DNA of 64,000 nucleotides from QHXW01 sp035280425 (GTDB taxonomy: Bacteria > Acidobacteriota > Terriglobia > Bryobacterales > Bryobacteraceae): the NCBI GenBank assembly GCA_035280425.1, contig DATEFW010000028.1:6683-70682 (forward strand), given 5' to 3'. The notes under the pieces are model-generated. The model was not told the origin of the DNA and did no database searches. It saw nothing but the letters and a program-made list of their open reading frames with translations. Numbering within the stretch: position 1 is the first letter of the stretch; every line of letters starts with the position of its first letter. The translations under genes and the position numbers were made by a program. Positions 49,640 through 57,564 of this stretch are shown piece after piece.

Positions 49640-50671
49640 ATGGCAGATTTGGGCTTTCGGCTCCGGCGCGGTTGGAAAGCCACACACAGACGCTCGCGCG
49701 AGTTGATGATGGTGGTCAAGGGAATTCTTTCGACCGACCATCCGGTGCTCGCTCACATTATTCCCATCCGGCGCTGCAACCTCGCCTGCGCGTATTGCAA
49801 CGAGTACGACGATTATTCCAAACCGGTGCCGCTGGATGTGATGAATCGTCGGCTGGACCGGCTCGCGGATCTCGGCACTACGATCATTACACTGAGCGGC
49901 GGCGAGCCGCTATTGCATCCCGAGGCAGACGAGATTATCGCGCACATCCGCAGCCATAAGATCATGGCCGGGATGATCACCAACGGATATCTGCTTACCG
50001 CGGACCGCATCCGGCGTTTAAATCGTGCGGGCCTCGAGCACATGCAGATTTCGATCGACAACGTGATGCCGGATGAGGTATCGAAGAAGAGCCTGAAGGT
50101 ACTGGATAAAAAGCTGGAGCTGCTGGCCGAGCATGCCGAGTTTCACGTGAACATCAATTCGGTGGTAGGCGGCGGAATTCACAATCCGAAAGATGCGCTG
50201 GAAGTAGGGCGGCGCGCGGTAGCGCTCGGGTTCACTTCTACCATCGGTATTATTCACGACTCGACCGGCCAATTGCGGCCGCTCAAACCGGAAGAGCGCG
50301 AAGTCTACCTGCGGATGAAGAGCATGGCCAAGCGCAGCTACGCGCAATTGAATTTCTTCCAGGACAACATTGCGCATGGCCGGCAAAATGACTGGCGGTG
50401 CCGCTCCGGCGCGCGGTATCTGTATATCTGCGAAGACGGCCTGGTACATTACTGCTCGCAGCAGCGCGGGTATCCGGCCAAGCCTTTGGAACAGTACACC
50501 GTCGAAGATATTCGCCGCGAGTATCTGACGGTGAAAGGCTGCGCGCCGCGCTGCACCGTGGCCTGCTCGCACTACGTGTCTTACATGGACTCCTGGCGCG
50601 GGCCGCAAACCATCATGAGCCCCGGCGAACGCGCGGACACACCGGAACTGGTTCAGCTCGAAACCCAATAG
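49640..50671 (+). CDS. Radical SAM protein with a cysteine-rich (SPASM-like) tail
   Basis: Radical SAM enzyme (343 residues). The cluster motif CNLACAYC is at about residues 46-53, GGEP follows near residue 85 and ISIDN near 135. The C-terminal part adds further cysteines (WRCRSG, HYCSQQ, CAPRCTVACSHYVSY), suggesting an auxiliary Fe-S cluster of SPASM type. Such enzymes modify peptides or other substrates; the target is unknown. It is followed 9 nt later by a secreted propeller gene. The A/T-rich upstream stretch (49556-49639) should hold its promoter, but no box is clear. Confidence 0.82.
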   Translation: MADLGFRLRRGWKATHRRSRELMMVVKGILSTDHPVLAHIIPIRRCNLACAYCNEYDDYSKPVPLDVMNRRLDRLADLGTTIITLSGGEPLLHPEADEIIAHIRSHKIMAGMITNGYLLTADRIRRLNRAGLEHMQISIDNVMPDEVSKKSLKVLDKKLELLAEHAEFHVNINSVVGGGIHNPKDALEVGRRAVALGFTSTIGIIHDSTGQLRPLKPEEREVYLRMKSMAKRSYAQLNFFQDNIAHGRQNDWRCRSGARYLYICEDGLVHYCSQQRGYPAKPLEQYTVEDIRREYLTVKGCAPRCTVACSHYVSYMDSWRGPQTIMSPGERADTPELVQLETQ

Positions 50672-50680
50672 CGATCAGCC

Positions 50681-51481
50681 ATGCTTAACCGGCGGGATTG
50701 TTTTAAACTCGTGTCGCTTGCGTTGCCTGCCGGCAGGATGGCGGCGGCCGCGCGGCCCGTCGAGGCGAGTTTTCCTGCCAGCATCGCGACACGCGTCGAG
50801 CGTGCCTTTCACACTCCCGGTAAAGCGCCAAACGGACTGCAAGCCACAAGCGAAGGCTTGTGGGTGCTCGATCAGGCGACCAACCGGGTTGCGCTGGTCC
50901 GCTACGAAGACGGGAAAATCCTCCGGCAATTTGATACCGAGACGGACCGCGGCTCCGGGATTACCTTCGACGGATCGGCGCTTTGGATTGCATCGACCTA
51001 TAACCGGCTCCTGGTTCGGGTGGACGCACAAAACGGCAAGACGCTGAAAAAGTTCGATAGCCCGGGGTCGGGCCTGGTCAAATGGGGGCCTCGCGACACG
51101 CATCCGCATGCTACGGGCGCGCACGGGCTCGAATGGCGGCGCGGCGAATTGTGGGTGGCGGTGCCGCCGGCTGTGAAGATTTTCGTCGTGAATCCGGAAG
51201 ACGGCAGCGTGCGCCGCTCCTTCCCCGCCCCGGGTGTGCGGCCGCACGGCATCGGCTGGGATCCGGACGGTTCGCTCTGGTGCACCGAAAGCATCTACCG
51301 GTCATTTTTCAAAATGGATCCGGCGAGTGGCAGAATTTTGCGCCAGGTGATGCTCCCGCCGGACGCGCCGGTGGTGGATGGCATCATGCAGGTGCCGCAC
51401 GGCATGAGTATCTGGAACCGGGAATTCTGGTTTTCGGTAGCGGAGACCGGCGAAGTTTACCGCGTGCCGCTGCCTGCCTGA
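50681..51481 (+). CDS. Secreted SMP-30/NHL-like beta-propeller protein
   Basis: A 266-residue exported protein with a Tat-like N-terminus (NRRDCFKLVSLALPAGRM). Propeller repeats are visible: GLQATSEGLWVLDQATNRVA, GSGITFDGSALWIASTYNRL and HGIGWDPDGSLWCTE. Resembles SMP-30/gluconolactonase-like or vWD40 proteins but lacks a clear metal-ligand set. It is 9 nt downstream of the radical SAM gene and overlaps the convergent GH127 gene by 25 nt. Confidence 0.75.
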   Translation: MLNRRDCFKLVSLALPAGRMAAAARPVEASFPASIATRVERAFHTPGKAPNGLQATSEGLWVLDQATNRVALVRYEDGKILRQFDTETDRGSGITFDGSALWIASTYNRLLVRVDAQNGKTLKKFDSPGSGLVKWGPRDTHPHATGAHGLEWRRGELWVAVPPAVKIFVVNPEDGSVRRSFPAPGVRPHGIGWDPDGSLWCTESIYRSFFKMDPASGRILRQVMLPPDAPVVDGIMQVPHGMSIWNREFWFSVAETGEVYRVPLPA

Positions 51482-53436
51482 TCGAGCGGTATCCAGACTT
51501 CCATTGACGTCAATCCCCGGTTGGCCCAAGCATAATATGGAATGAACTTCAGCTCGACGGGCTTTACCGGCGTGCGCGTGACATTGGAAACGGGCTGGTA
51601 GAGCGGTCCATCCTCAAACGGCTTTTCGGCAGCGACGCCTTCGTGCCGCAGCACCATGACGCCGTCCAGCAGATCGCGACGAAATTCTGTCTGGAACGGC
51701 TGGGAAGCGTGCGCGAGTTCTATGTCGAACAAAGACTCTCCCACGGGCTGATCCGGCGATTCGATGCAATAGACAACGGGCCCGCGCTGGACGGCAACGC
51801 GTCCGGCGTCTTCCCGGACGAGTGGATTGGCGCGGATCAGTTGCGGCGTCATATCGAATTTCACGGTGATGCGATCGCCGGGCTTCCAGGTGCGGCGAAT
51901 CTCGAAATACTGGCCGGGTTTGGGAGCGCCCGGAGCGGCGCCGCCGTTCACTTTCACATCGGCTGAATGCGACCAGCCCGGAATCCGCACGAACATGCTG
52001 AACTCGCGCGGCGTAGCCGGAGCAACTGCGATCTCGACGGCATCGCCCCACGGATATTCGGTCTTCTGATCGACTTTCAAACCGGTGCCGTCCTCCAGAT
52101 GCCAGTCCAGATGCGAGTTGTCGTAGAGATTCACGTAAACGCCTTTGGGACTCGTGCCGTAGAAATAGCCGGGCAGCGACGCCAGAGTCCGCTCGAGGTT
52201 CGGAGGGCAGCAGGTAGTCTCGTACCAAGGGTTGCGAATTTTTTCGCCGGTCGATTCGAGCGGGTTGCGATAGCAGTAAAGCGTTCCGGAAAGCGACATA
52301 CCGGAGTTGATGCCGTTGTAGAGCGCGCGCTCGATCACATCGGCAAAGCGCGATTCTCCCGAGACCGCAAGCATCCTGAAATTCCACATCATGTTGCCGA
52401 TGGCGGCGCAGCTTTCCCCGTAAGCCTGCGCGTTGGGCAGCTCGTAGGATTCGCCGAACGCTTCGCCCGAATCACGCGAGCCCACGCCGCCGGTGATGTA
52501 CATCTTGTGGCTGGTCATGTCCGTCCACAAGCGAGCCAGCGTTTCCGCATACGCGCGGTCGCCGGTTTCCCCGTAATAATCGGTCGCGCCGGATGACGCG
52601 TACATGCAGCGCACAGCGTGGCCCTCAAAATGGGTGCGCGAAGTGAAGGGAATGCCGCTGAACAGGTAGGACACCTGGCCGTCGGTGAGGTGCAGCCGCT
52701 CACGTTCCACACCGCTCAGCAGATAGCCGGCAAAATCGAGATATTTCCGCTCGCCGACCGTGCGATACAGCTCAACCAGAGCCATCTCGACTTCCGGATG
52801 CCCCGCCAGCGCGGGCCGCTTGGTAGGACCGAAGTTCTCGACCATGTAGTCCGCGTAGCGCATCGCACCATCGAGCAGCTTGCGGTTTCCCGTCGCGCGG
52901 TAGTACGCAATGGCGGCTTGCAACAGATGCCCAAGGCAATACAGTTCGTGCGAGCGATACATTTCGGCGAAACGTTTTTCTCTGTGGTCGTCGACGTAAT
53001 AGGTATTGAGATAACCGCTCGGCTCCTGCGCCGCCAGGATCTCATCGGTGAGCCGGTCGAAGGTCGCGCGCAGGCCGGGCCGGTAATCCGACTGCAAAAC
53101 GAACGCCACCGCTTCCATCCATTTGTAAATGTCGGAATCGGTGTACACGGGGCCGCGGCGAGTCGCCTGCTTGCGGCCCGAGAGGCGGCGGAAGTTATCG
53201 ACCACGCCGTGCTGCTCAAGCTCGTCGAGCATCGTGGGGATGCTGCGTTCGACGTTAATGCGCATGCGCGCCGACCAGAAGCCGTCGCTGATTCGCACGG
53301 CGCGCACCGGAACGGTGTGCAGCTTGGCGTACGGAGAATGATTAGTGTTGATGACGCCTTCGGAGCGCCAGGCGTCCGAAGCGTTTTGAGCGAGAGCCGC
53401 CCATAGGGCGAGCGTGAAGCAGATTGCCAGACGCAT
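51457..53436 (-). CDS. Glycoside hydrolase family 127 (beta-L-arabinofuranosidase-like)
   Basis: Secreted enzyme (659 residues) with a signal peptide. The (alpha/alpha)6 barrel of GH127 is marked by VYTDSDIYKWMEAVAFVLQ and GYLNTYYVDD near residue 140; the zinc-site residues appear as YGESCAAIGN near 315 and the vicinal Cys pair with Pro in TTCCPPNLERTL near 410. It would release L-arabinofuranose from plant polymers or glycoproteins; exact specificity is not readable. It diverges from the LD-carboxypeptidase gene with only 20 nt between the start codons. Confidence 0.9.
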   Translation of the reverse strand: MRLAICFTLALWAALAQNASDAWRSEGVINTNHSPYAKLHTVPVRAVRISDGFWSARMRINVERSIPTMLDELEQHGVVDNFRRLSGRKQATRRGPVYTDSDIYKWMEAVAFVLQSDYRPGLRATFDRLTDEILAAQEPSGYLNTYYVDDHREKRFAEMYRSHELYCLGHLLQAAIAYYRATGNRKLLDGAMRYADYMVENFGPTKRPALAGHPEVEMALVELYRTVGERKYLDFAGYLLSGVERERLHLTDGQVSYLFSGIPFTSRTHFEGHAVRCMYASSGATDYYGETGDRAYAETLARLWTDMTSHKMYITGGVGSRDSGEAFGESYELPNAQAYGESCAAIGNMMWNFRMLAVSGESRFADVIERALYNGINSGMSLSGTLYCYRNPLESTGEKIRNPWYETTCCPPNLERTLASLPGYFYGTSPKGVYVNLYDNSHLDWHLEDGTGLKVDQKTEYPWGDAVEIAVAPATPREFSMFVRIPGWSHSADVKVNGGAAPGAPKPGQYFEIRRTWKPGDRITVKFDMTPQLIRANPLVREDAGRVAVQRGPVVYCIESPDQPVGESLFDIELAHASQPFQTEFRRDLLDGVMVLRHEGVAAEKPFEDGPLYQPVSNVTRTPVKPVELKFIPYYAWANRGLTSMEVWIPLDQAGSGTR

Positions 53437-53444
53437 ACGTAAAC

Positions 53445-53450
53445 TACAAT
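53445..53450 (+). promoter_or_regulatory. -10-like box 6 nt before the LD-carboxypeptidase start
   Basis: TACAAT is followed by exactly 6 nt and then the ATG at 53457, as at 27541 and 6964. Transcription should begin at or very near the ATG. Confidence 0.45.
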
Positions 53451-53456
53451 CTTAGA

Positions 53457-54512
53457 ATGCAGAAAGGACGAACGCGCAGACAATTTATGGCGGGGATGGG
53501 AGCAGCCGGGGCATCGGGAGCCTTGGGCGCCGCGGGGCCTCCTGAACGCAAGCTGATCCGGCCGCGGGTGCTGCATACCGGCGATACGGTGGGCCTCATC
53601 ACGCCCTCGAGTTACGTCTCCGACCCCGATCGCCTGGCGCTTGCCGAGCGCACCGTCCGCTACTTCGGCCTGGTGCCGAAATTCGGGAAGAACGTCCGCA
53701 AGCGCGAGGGCTACCTTGGCGGCACGGTCGAAGAGCGCTTGGAGGATCTGCACGACGCTTTTCGCGATGCCGAAGTGAAAGCCGTGTTCGCGATCCGCGG
53801 CGGTTACGGCGCGTCGCAATTGCTGGATCGCATCGATTACGACCTGATCCGCTCGCATCCGAAGATCTTCCTGGGGTACAGCGACATTACGGCGCTGCAT
53901 CTGGCGATCCAGAAACAAACAGGCCTCGTGACCTTTCACGGCCCTATTACGCTGTCTCGATTCACTCAGTTCACCCAGGCCTGCTTTCGCAGGGCGCTTT
54001 TCGAGACCGAGCCGCTGGGCCGTGTGAGCAACCCGCCGGACTCGGACCCGCTCCGCCCCGAACACACGCTGCGTACCGTTCGTCACGGCAAAGCGCGCGG
54101 CGCCCTGATCGGGGGAAATCTGACGCTGGTCTCGACCACCATGGGCACGCCTTACGAGATCGAAACGCGGGGCCGCATCGTGTTTCTGGAGGATGTGGAC
54201 GAGCAACCCTACAGTATTGATCGCATGCTGACGCAGTTGCGCCTGGCAGGAAAGCTCTCATCCGCTGCCGGTGTGATTTTCGGCGAATGCGAGGATTGCC
54301 GGCCGCGCGATTACAAGCCGTCGTATGAATCCACACTGTCGCTGGGGGAAGTGGTGGACGAAATTCTCGCGCCGCTTCCGGTTCCGGTCCTTTCCGGACT
54401 GACCATCGGCCACACCGACGACCAGCTTACGCTGCCGCTGGGGTTGATGACCACACTTGACGCGGATAAAGGTGATTTGATTATCGAAGAATCCGCAACA
54501 GTCGCGGCCTGA
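53457..54512 (+). CDS. ldcA: LD-carboxypeptidase (peptidase family S66), Tat-exported
   Basis: Murein LD-carboxypeptidase-like serine peptidase (351 residues) that removes the terminal D-Ala from tetrapeptides in cell-wall recycling. The start at 53457 gives a twin-arginine leader (GRTRRQFMAGMGAAG). The nucleophile Ser of S66 lies in VFAIRGGYGASQLL/FLGYSDITALH, and GKARGALIGGNLTL, FLEDVDE and LTIGHTDDQLTLPLG are further signatures (the last contains the catalytic His). Export by Tat is unusual for LdcA, which is cytoplasmic in E. coli. Confidence 0.87.
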   Translation: MQKGRTRRQFMAGMGAAGASGALGAAGPPERKLIRPRVLHTGDTVGLITPSSYVSDPDRLALAERTVRYFGLVPKFGKNVRKREGYLGGTVEERLEDLHDAFRDAEVKAVFAIRGGYGASQLLDRIDYDLIRSHPKIFLGYSDITALHLAIQKQTGLVTFHGPITLSRFTQFTQACFRRALFETEPLGRVSNPPDSDPLRPEHTLRTVRHGKARGALIGGNLTLVSTTMGTPYEIETRGRIVFLEDVDEQPYSIDRMLTQLRLAGKLSSAAGVIFGECEDCRPRDYKPSYESTLSLGEVVDEILAPLPVPVLSGLTIGHTDDQLTLPLGLMTTLDADKGDLIIEESATVAA

Positions 54513-54526
54513 GCACACGGCCTCGC

Positions 54527-54532
54527 TATAAT
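54527..54532 (+). promoter_or_regulatory. -10 box (TATAAT) upstream of thrB
   Basis: A consensus TATAAT, 9 nt before the thrB ATG, implying a leader of about 2-3 nt or none. No ribosome-binding site is visible between the box and the start. Confidence 0.4.
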
Positions 54533-54541
54533 GGCTGGCTT

Positions 54542-55453
54542 ATGCCCTGGACCTCGCTGCGCGTGCCCGGATCGAGCGCCAATCTCGGACCCGGTTTTGA
54601 CGCACTGGGCCTGGCATTGGGCATTTACCTTGAATGCCGTTTTTGCGAGAGCGACAGGCTCCTAATCGAAGTTGAAGGCCGCGACAGCGAGACGATTTCC
54701 ACGGGCGAAGATAATCTGATTTGGCGAACTGCGCTCGCGGTAGCGGCCGACACACGCCTGGCCATGCCGCCCATCGAACTGCGCATCCACAACGATATTC
54801 CGATCGGCAAAGGCCTCGGTTCGAGCGCTGCCGCCCTCACCGCCGGGGTGGTGATCGCAGACCGCATGCTCGGCCTGCATTGGAAACCGCTGCGGATTCT
54901 GGACGAAGCCGCACGTCTCGAAGGGCATCCCGACAACGTCGCGGCTTGCGTGCTGGGATCGATTGTCGCCAGCGCCATTGACGCCGGCGGCGTAGCACGC
55001 ACCGTGAGGCTGGACATGCCGGCGCGGTTTGAAATCGGTGTGGTCGTGCCGGATTTCACCTTGCCCACCACGCAGGCGCGTTCCGTATTGCCCGATTGCT
55101 ATTCGCGCGCCGATGCGATTTTCAACGTACAGCGCGCCGCGCTGCTCATGGCTGCGCTGGCCGCCGGAAATACCACCGCCTTTCCCACGGCGCTGGAAGA
55201 CAGGTATCATCAACCATATCGGGCCGCGCTCGTTCCGGGGCTTGACGATATTTTGAGATTGCGCGCGCCGGGGCTGCTTGGCTGCACGCTGAGCGGCGCC
55301 GGGCCTTCGATCCTGGTCTTCTACGAGCGCGGTTACCAGCAGGTTTGCGATCTGGTGCGGCAGGTGTTTGCGCTTCACGGACATGCGTCCGAAGTGCTCC
55401 GCACCGCCGTCGCCGACTGCGGATTTGTATGTGAGGAAGGAATTGAAAAATGA
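54542..55453 (+). CDS. thrB: Homoserine kinase
   Basis: GHMP-family kinase that phosphorylates homoserine in threonine biosynthesis. 303 residues. The N-terminal SLRVPGSSANLGPGFDALGL, ATP-binding PIGKGLGSSAAALTAG near residue 92 and C-terminal CTLSGAGPSILVF (GHMP motif 3) are all present, at normal length. It overlaps the next gene by 4 nt (ATGA). No thrA or thrC is in the window. Confidence 0.94.
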   Translation: MPWTSLRVPGSSANLGPGFDALGLALGIYLECRFCESDRLLIEVEGRDSETISTGEDNLIWRTALAVAADTRLAMPPIELRIHNDIPIGKGLGSSAAALTAGVVIADRMLGLHWKPLRILDEAARLEGHPDNVAACVLGSIVASAIDAGGVARTVRLDMPARFEIGVVVPDFTLPTTQARSVLPDCYSRADAIFNVQRAALLMAALAAGNTTAFPTALEDRYHQPYRAALVPGLDDILRLRAPGLLGCTLSGAGPSILVFYERGYQQVCDLVRQVFALHGHASEVLRTAVADCGFVCEEGIEK

Positions 55454-56382
55454 AGAGCTCACGCGAATTTCTTGAGCGCCGCGGTTTGCCGGGCCGCGAT
55501 TTGGTCGAATGCCCGGCTTCCATCAAGCGTTTCCCCGACGGCGGCCAGTACCGCATCGAAATTCCGTCAACCGAGGGGCCGCGGGTGCTGGCCGCGGTGC
55601 TGAAAGAAGCCGGCGACCGCAAGGTGCCGGTCCATCGCGTCAGCCAGGGCAGCGGGATCATGCTCATGACCGACGACGAGATTTCCGAGATGCTCGATCT
55701 GGGCAACAAAGCGGGTATCGAAGTGAATCTGTTCATCGGGCCGCGCGCCACCTTCGATATCGGGGCGCAGGCGTTCTCCGCCGCCGGTAAAGCCCTGGGG
55801 CTGAGCCTGCGCGGGGCGGATCAACTGGTGTTCGCCATGGAAGATGTCAAGCGCGCGGTGCGTCTGGGTCTCCGCAGCGTGCTCGTGTCCGATATCGGCA
55901 TTCTGCAAATCGTGGCCAATATGCGCGCGGCGGGCGAGTTGCCGGTGGATTTGATTATCAAAACTTCGGTGATGATGGCGCCGACCAATCCGGCTTCCGC
56001 GCGCGTCCTCGAGCTGCTGGGCGCCAACACGATCAACATTCCATCGGACCTCACCATCCCGCAAATCGCAGCTATTCGCGCCGCCATAGACGCGCCCATC
56101 GATTTCTATGTTGAAGCGCCGGATAACATCGGCGGCTTCGTACGCTACTACGAAATTCCCGAGCTGATTCGCGTGGCCGCGCCCATTTATCTGAAATTCG
56201 GTTTGCGCAATGCGCCGGACGTCTATCCCAGCGGCACGCATCTGGAGACTACAGTGATTGCGCTGTCGCGTGAGCGTGTGCGGCGGGCCGAAATGGCGCG
56301 CGAGATCATTGCGCGTTATTGCCCGGAGGCGGCCATGTCACCGCTCAAGGCCAAAAGCCTCGGCGTGCCCACGGTGGTTTGA
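55450..56382 (+). CDS. Peptidase U32-like TIM-barrel protein
   Basis: A 310-residue cytoplasmic protein coupled to thrB. Order of features: an N-terminal mixed domain (CPASIKRFPDGGQYRIEIPS), then TIM-barrel-like strands FVMEDVKRA-type, VDLIIKTSVMMAPTNPASAR, FYVEAPDNIGGFVRYYEIPE and APIYLKFGLRN. This resembles peptidase U32-family barrels, known in enzymes of tRNA and cofactor modification, but typical U32 cysteines are missing, so the activity is open. Coupling to homoserine kinase suggests a role linked to amino-acid metabolism; this is inference. Confidence 0.5.
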   Translation: MKSSREFLERRGLPGRDLVECPASIKRFPDGGQYRIEIPSTEGPRVLAAVLKEAGDRKVPVHRVSQGSGIMLMTDDEISEMLDLGNKAGIEVNLFIGPRATFDIGAQAFSAAGKALGLSLRGADQLVFAMEDVKRAVRLGLRSVLVSDIGILQIVANMRAAGELPVDLIIKTSVMMAPTNPASARVLELLGANTINIPSDLTIPQIAAIRAAIDAPIDFYVEAPDNIGGFVRYYEIPELIRVAAPIYLKFGLRNAPDVYPSGTHLETTVIALSRERVRRAEMAREIIARYCPEAAMSPLKAKSLGVPTVV

Positions 56383-56383
56383 G

Positions 56384-57553
56384 TCAATCCGCGCCGGTCG
56401 CCGCGGGCATTTTCTGCACGATTGCCTGCATCTCGCGAATCGTCAGTTCCAGTTCCTCGTCGGTCGAATAGAAATGCGGCGCCACTCGTATGCCCGCGTC
56501 CGGCCGGTGATCGACCAGGAAATTCCGTCGCAGCAGCTCTCGCGTGACTTCAGCGCCGTTGGGAACATCGATCACCACGGTGCCGCCACGCTGGGCTGGA
56601 TCTCGTGGCGAGTTCACTCGAAATCCGGCGGCCTCGGCCAGTTCCACAAGCCGCGCCGTCTGCCGCACTGATTTTTGCCGGATGCGATCGACCCCGACCT
56701 CCGCGATGATCTCGTAGCCCGACCGCGCAGCGTACAACGCGGGAATTCCCGGCGTGCCATTCAGGAACCGGAATGCATCATCGGCATAGTCGATCGGCCC
56801 GGCTTCGAAAGCGAATGGCCGTTTGTGTGCCATCCAGCCGGTGACGCGAGGTTCCAGCTTCGGCCATAGATCTCGGCGCACGTAAAGATAACCCGCGCCC
56901 GGCCCGCCGCACAGCCATTTCACCGAGCCGCCGGTGGCAAAATCCAATCCCAGCGCGCGCACGTCAATCGGAATCGTTCCCGCCGATTGATAAATGTCCG
57001 CCAGCACCATCGCGCCCATTTCGTGCGCACGGCGCGTGATCGCCGCAAGATTCTGAATGAACGAGCTGCGGAACAGGACATGCGAAACGAACACCAGTTG
57101 CGTCTCGCCGTCGATCGCGGCGAGCATTCTCTCGAGCGGCACGCCGATGCCATCCTCCGACGCAACCGTTTCTACTCGCGCGCCCAGTTTTTCGAGCGCA
57201 TGGCACTGGTACAGATTCGACGGAAAATTGAATGCCTCGGAAACGATCTTGTGGCGGCGGCCGGACCAGACGAAGCACGAAAGCACGGTTGCTACGGCCG
57301 ACGAAACATTTTGCTGCATCACCACTTCGCCCGGACCGGCGCCGATGATGCGACCCACTAGATCCCCGACCCTGACCGGCATCTCCCACCAGCCTTCTTC
57401 CCAGGCACGGATGCCGCGCTTCGACCATGTTTCGGCGTACTCCTCGATGCGCTCGTAGGCGCGCCGCGGCATCGCGCCTAGCGAATGGCTGATCATGTGG
57501 ACGGTGGTTTCGAGAATCGGAAATTCTTTGCGCCACGCGAGCAGCTCGTCCAT
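56384..57553 (-). CDS. Class V aminotransferase-like PLP enzyme (kynureninase/cysteine desulfurase fold)
   Basis: Fold-type I PLP enzyme (389 residues from ATG 57553; the frame extends further upstream without similarity). The Schiff-base lysine lies in GGSVKWLCGGPGAGYLYV near residue 210, preceded by the cofactor Asp in MVLADIYQSAG near 185. The kynureninase/SufS-like layout includes SHVLFRSSFIQN and GTPGIPALYAARSG. No kyn or suf genes flank it; the substrate is open. It lies 11 nt after the stop of the PQQ dehydrogenase gene and converges with the U32-like gene. Confidence 0.82.
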   Translation of the reverse strand: MDELLAWRKEFPILETTVHMISHSLGAMPRRAYERIEEYAETWSKRGIRAWEEGWWEMPVRVGDLVGRIIGAGPGEVVMQQNVSSAVATVLSCFVWSGRRHKIVSEAFNFPSNLYQCHALEKLGARVETVASEDGIGVPLERMLAAIDGETQLVFVSHVLFRSSFIQNLAAITRRAHEMGAMVLADIYQSAGTIPIDVRALGLDFATGGSVKWLCGGPGAGYLYVRRDLWPKLEPRVTGWMAHKRPFAFEAGPIDYADDAFRFLNGTPGIPALYAARSGYEIIAEVGVDRIRQKSVRQTARLVELAEAAGFRVNSPRDPAQRGGTVVIDVPNGAEVTRELLRRNFLVDHRPDAGIRVAPHFYSTDEELELTIREMQAIVQKMPAATGAD

Positions 57554-57564
57554 GAACCAGCCTG

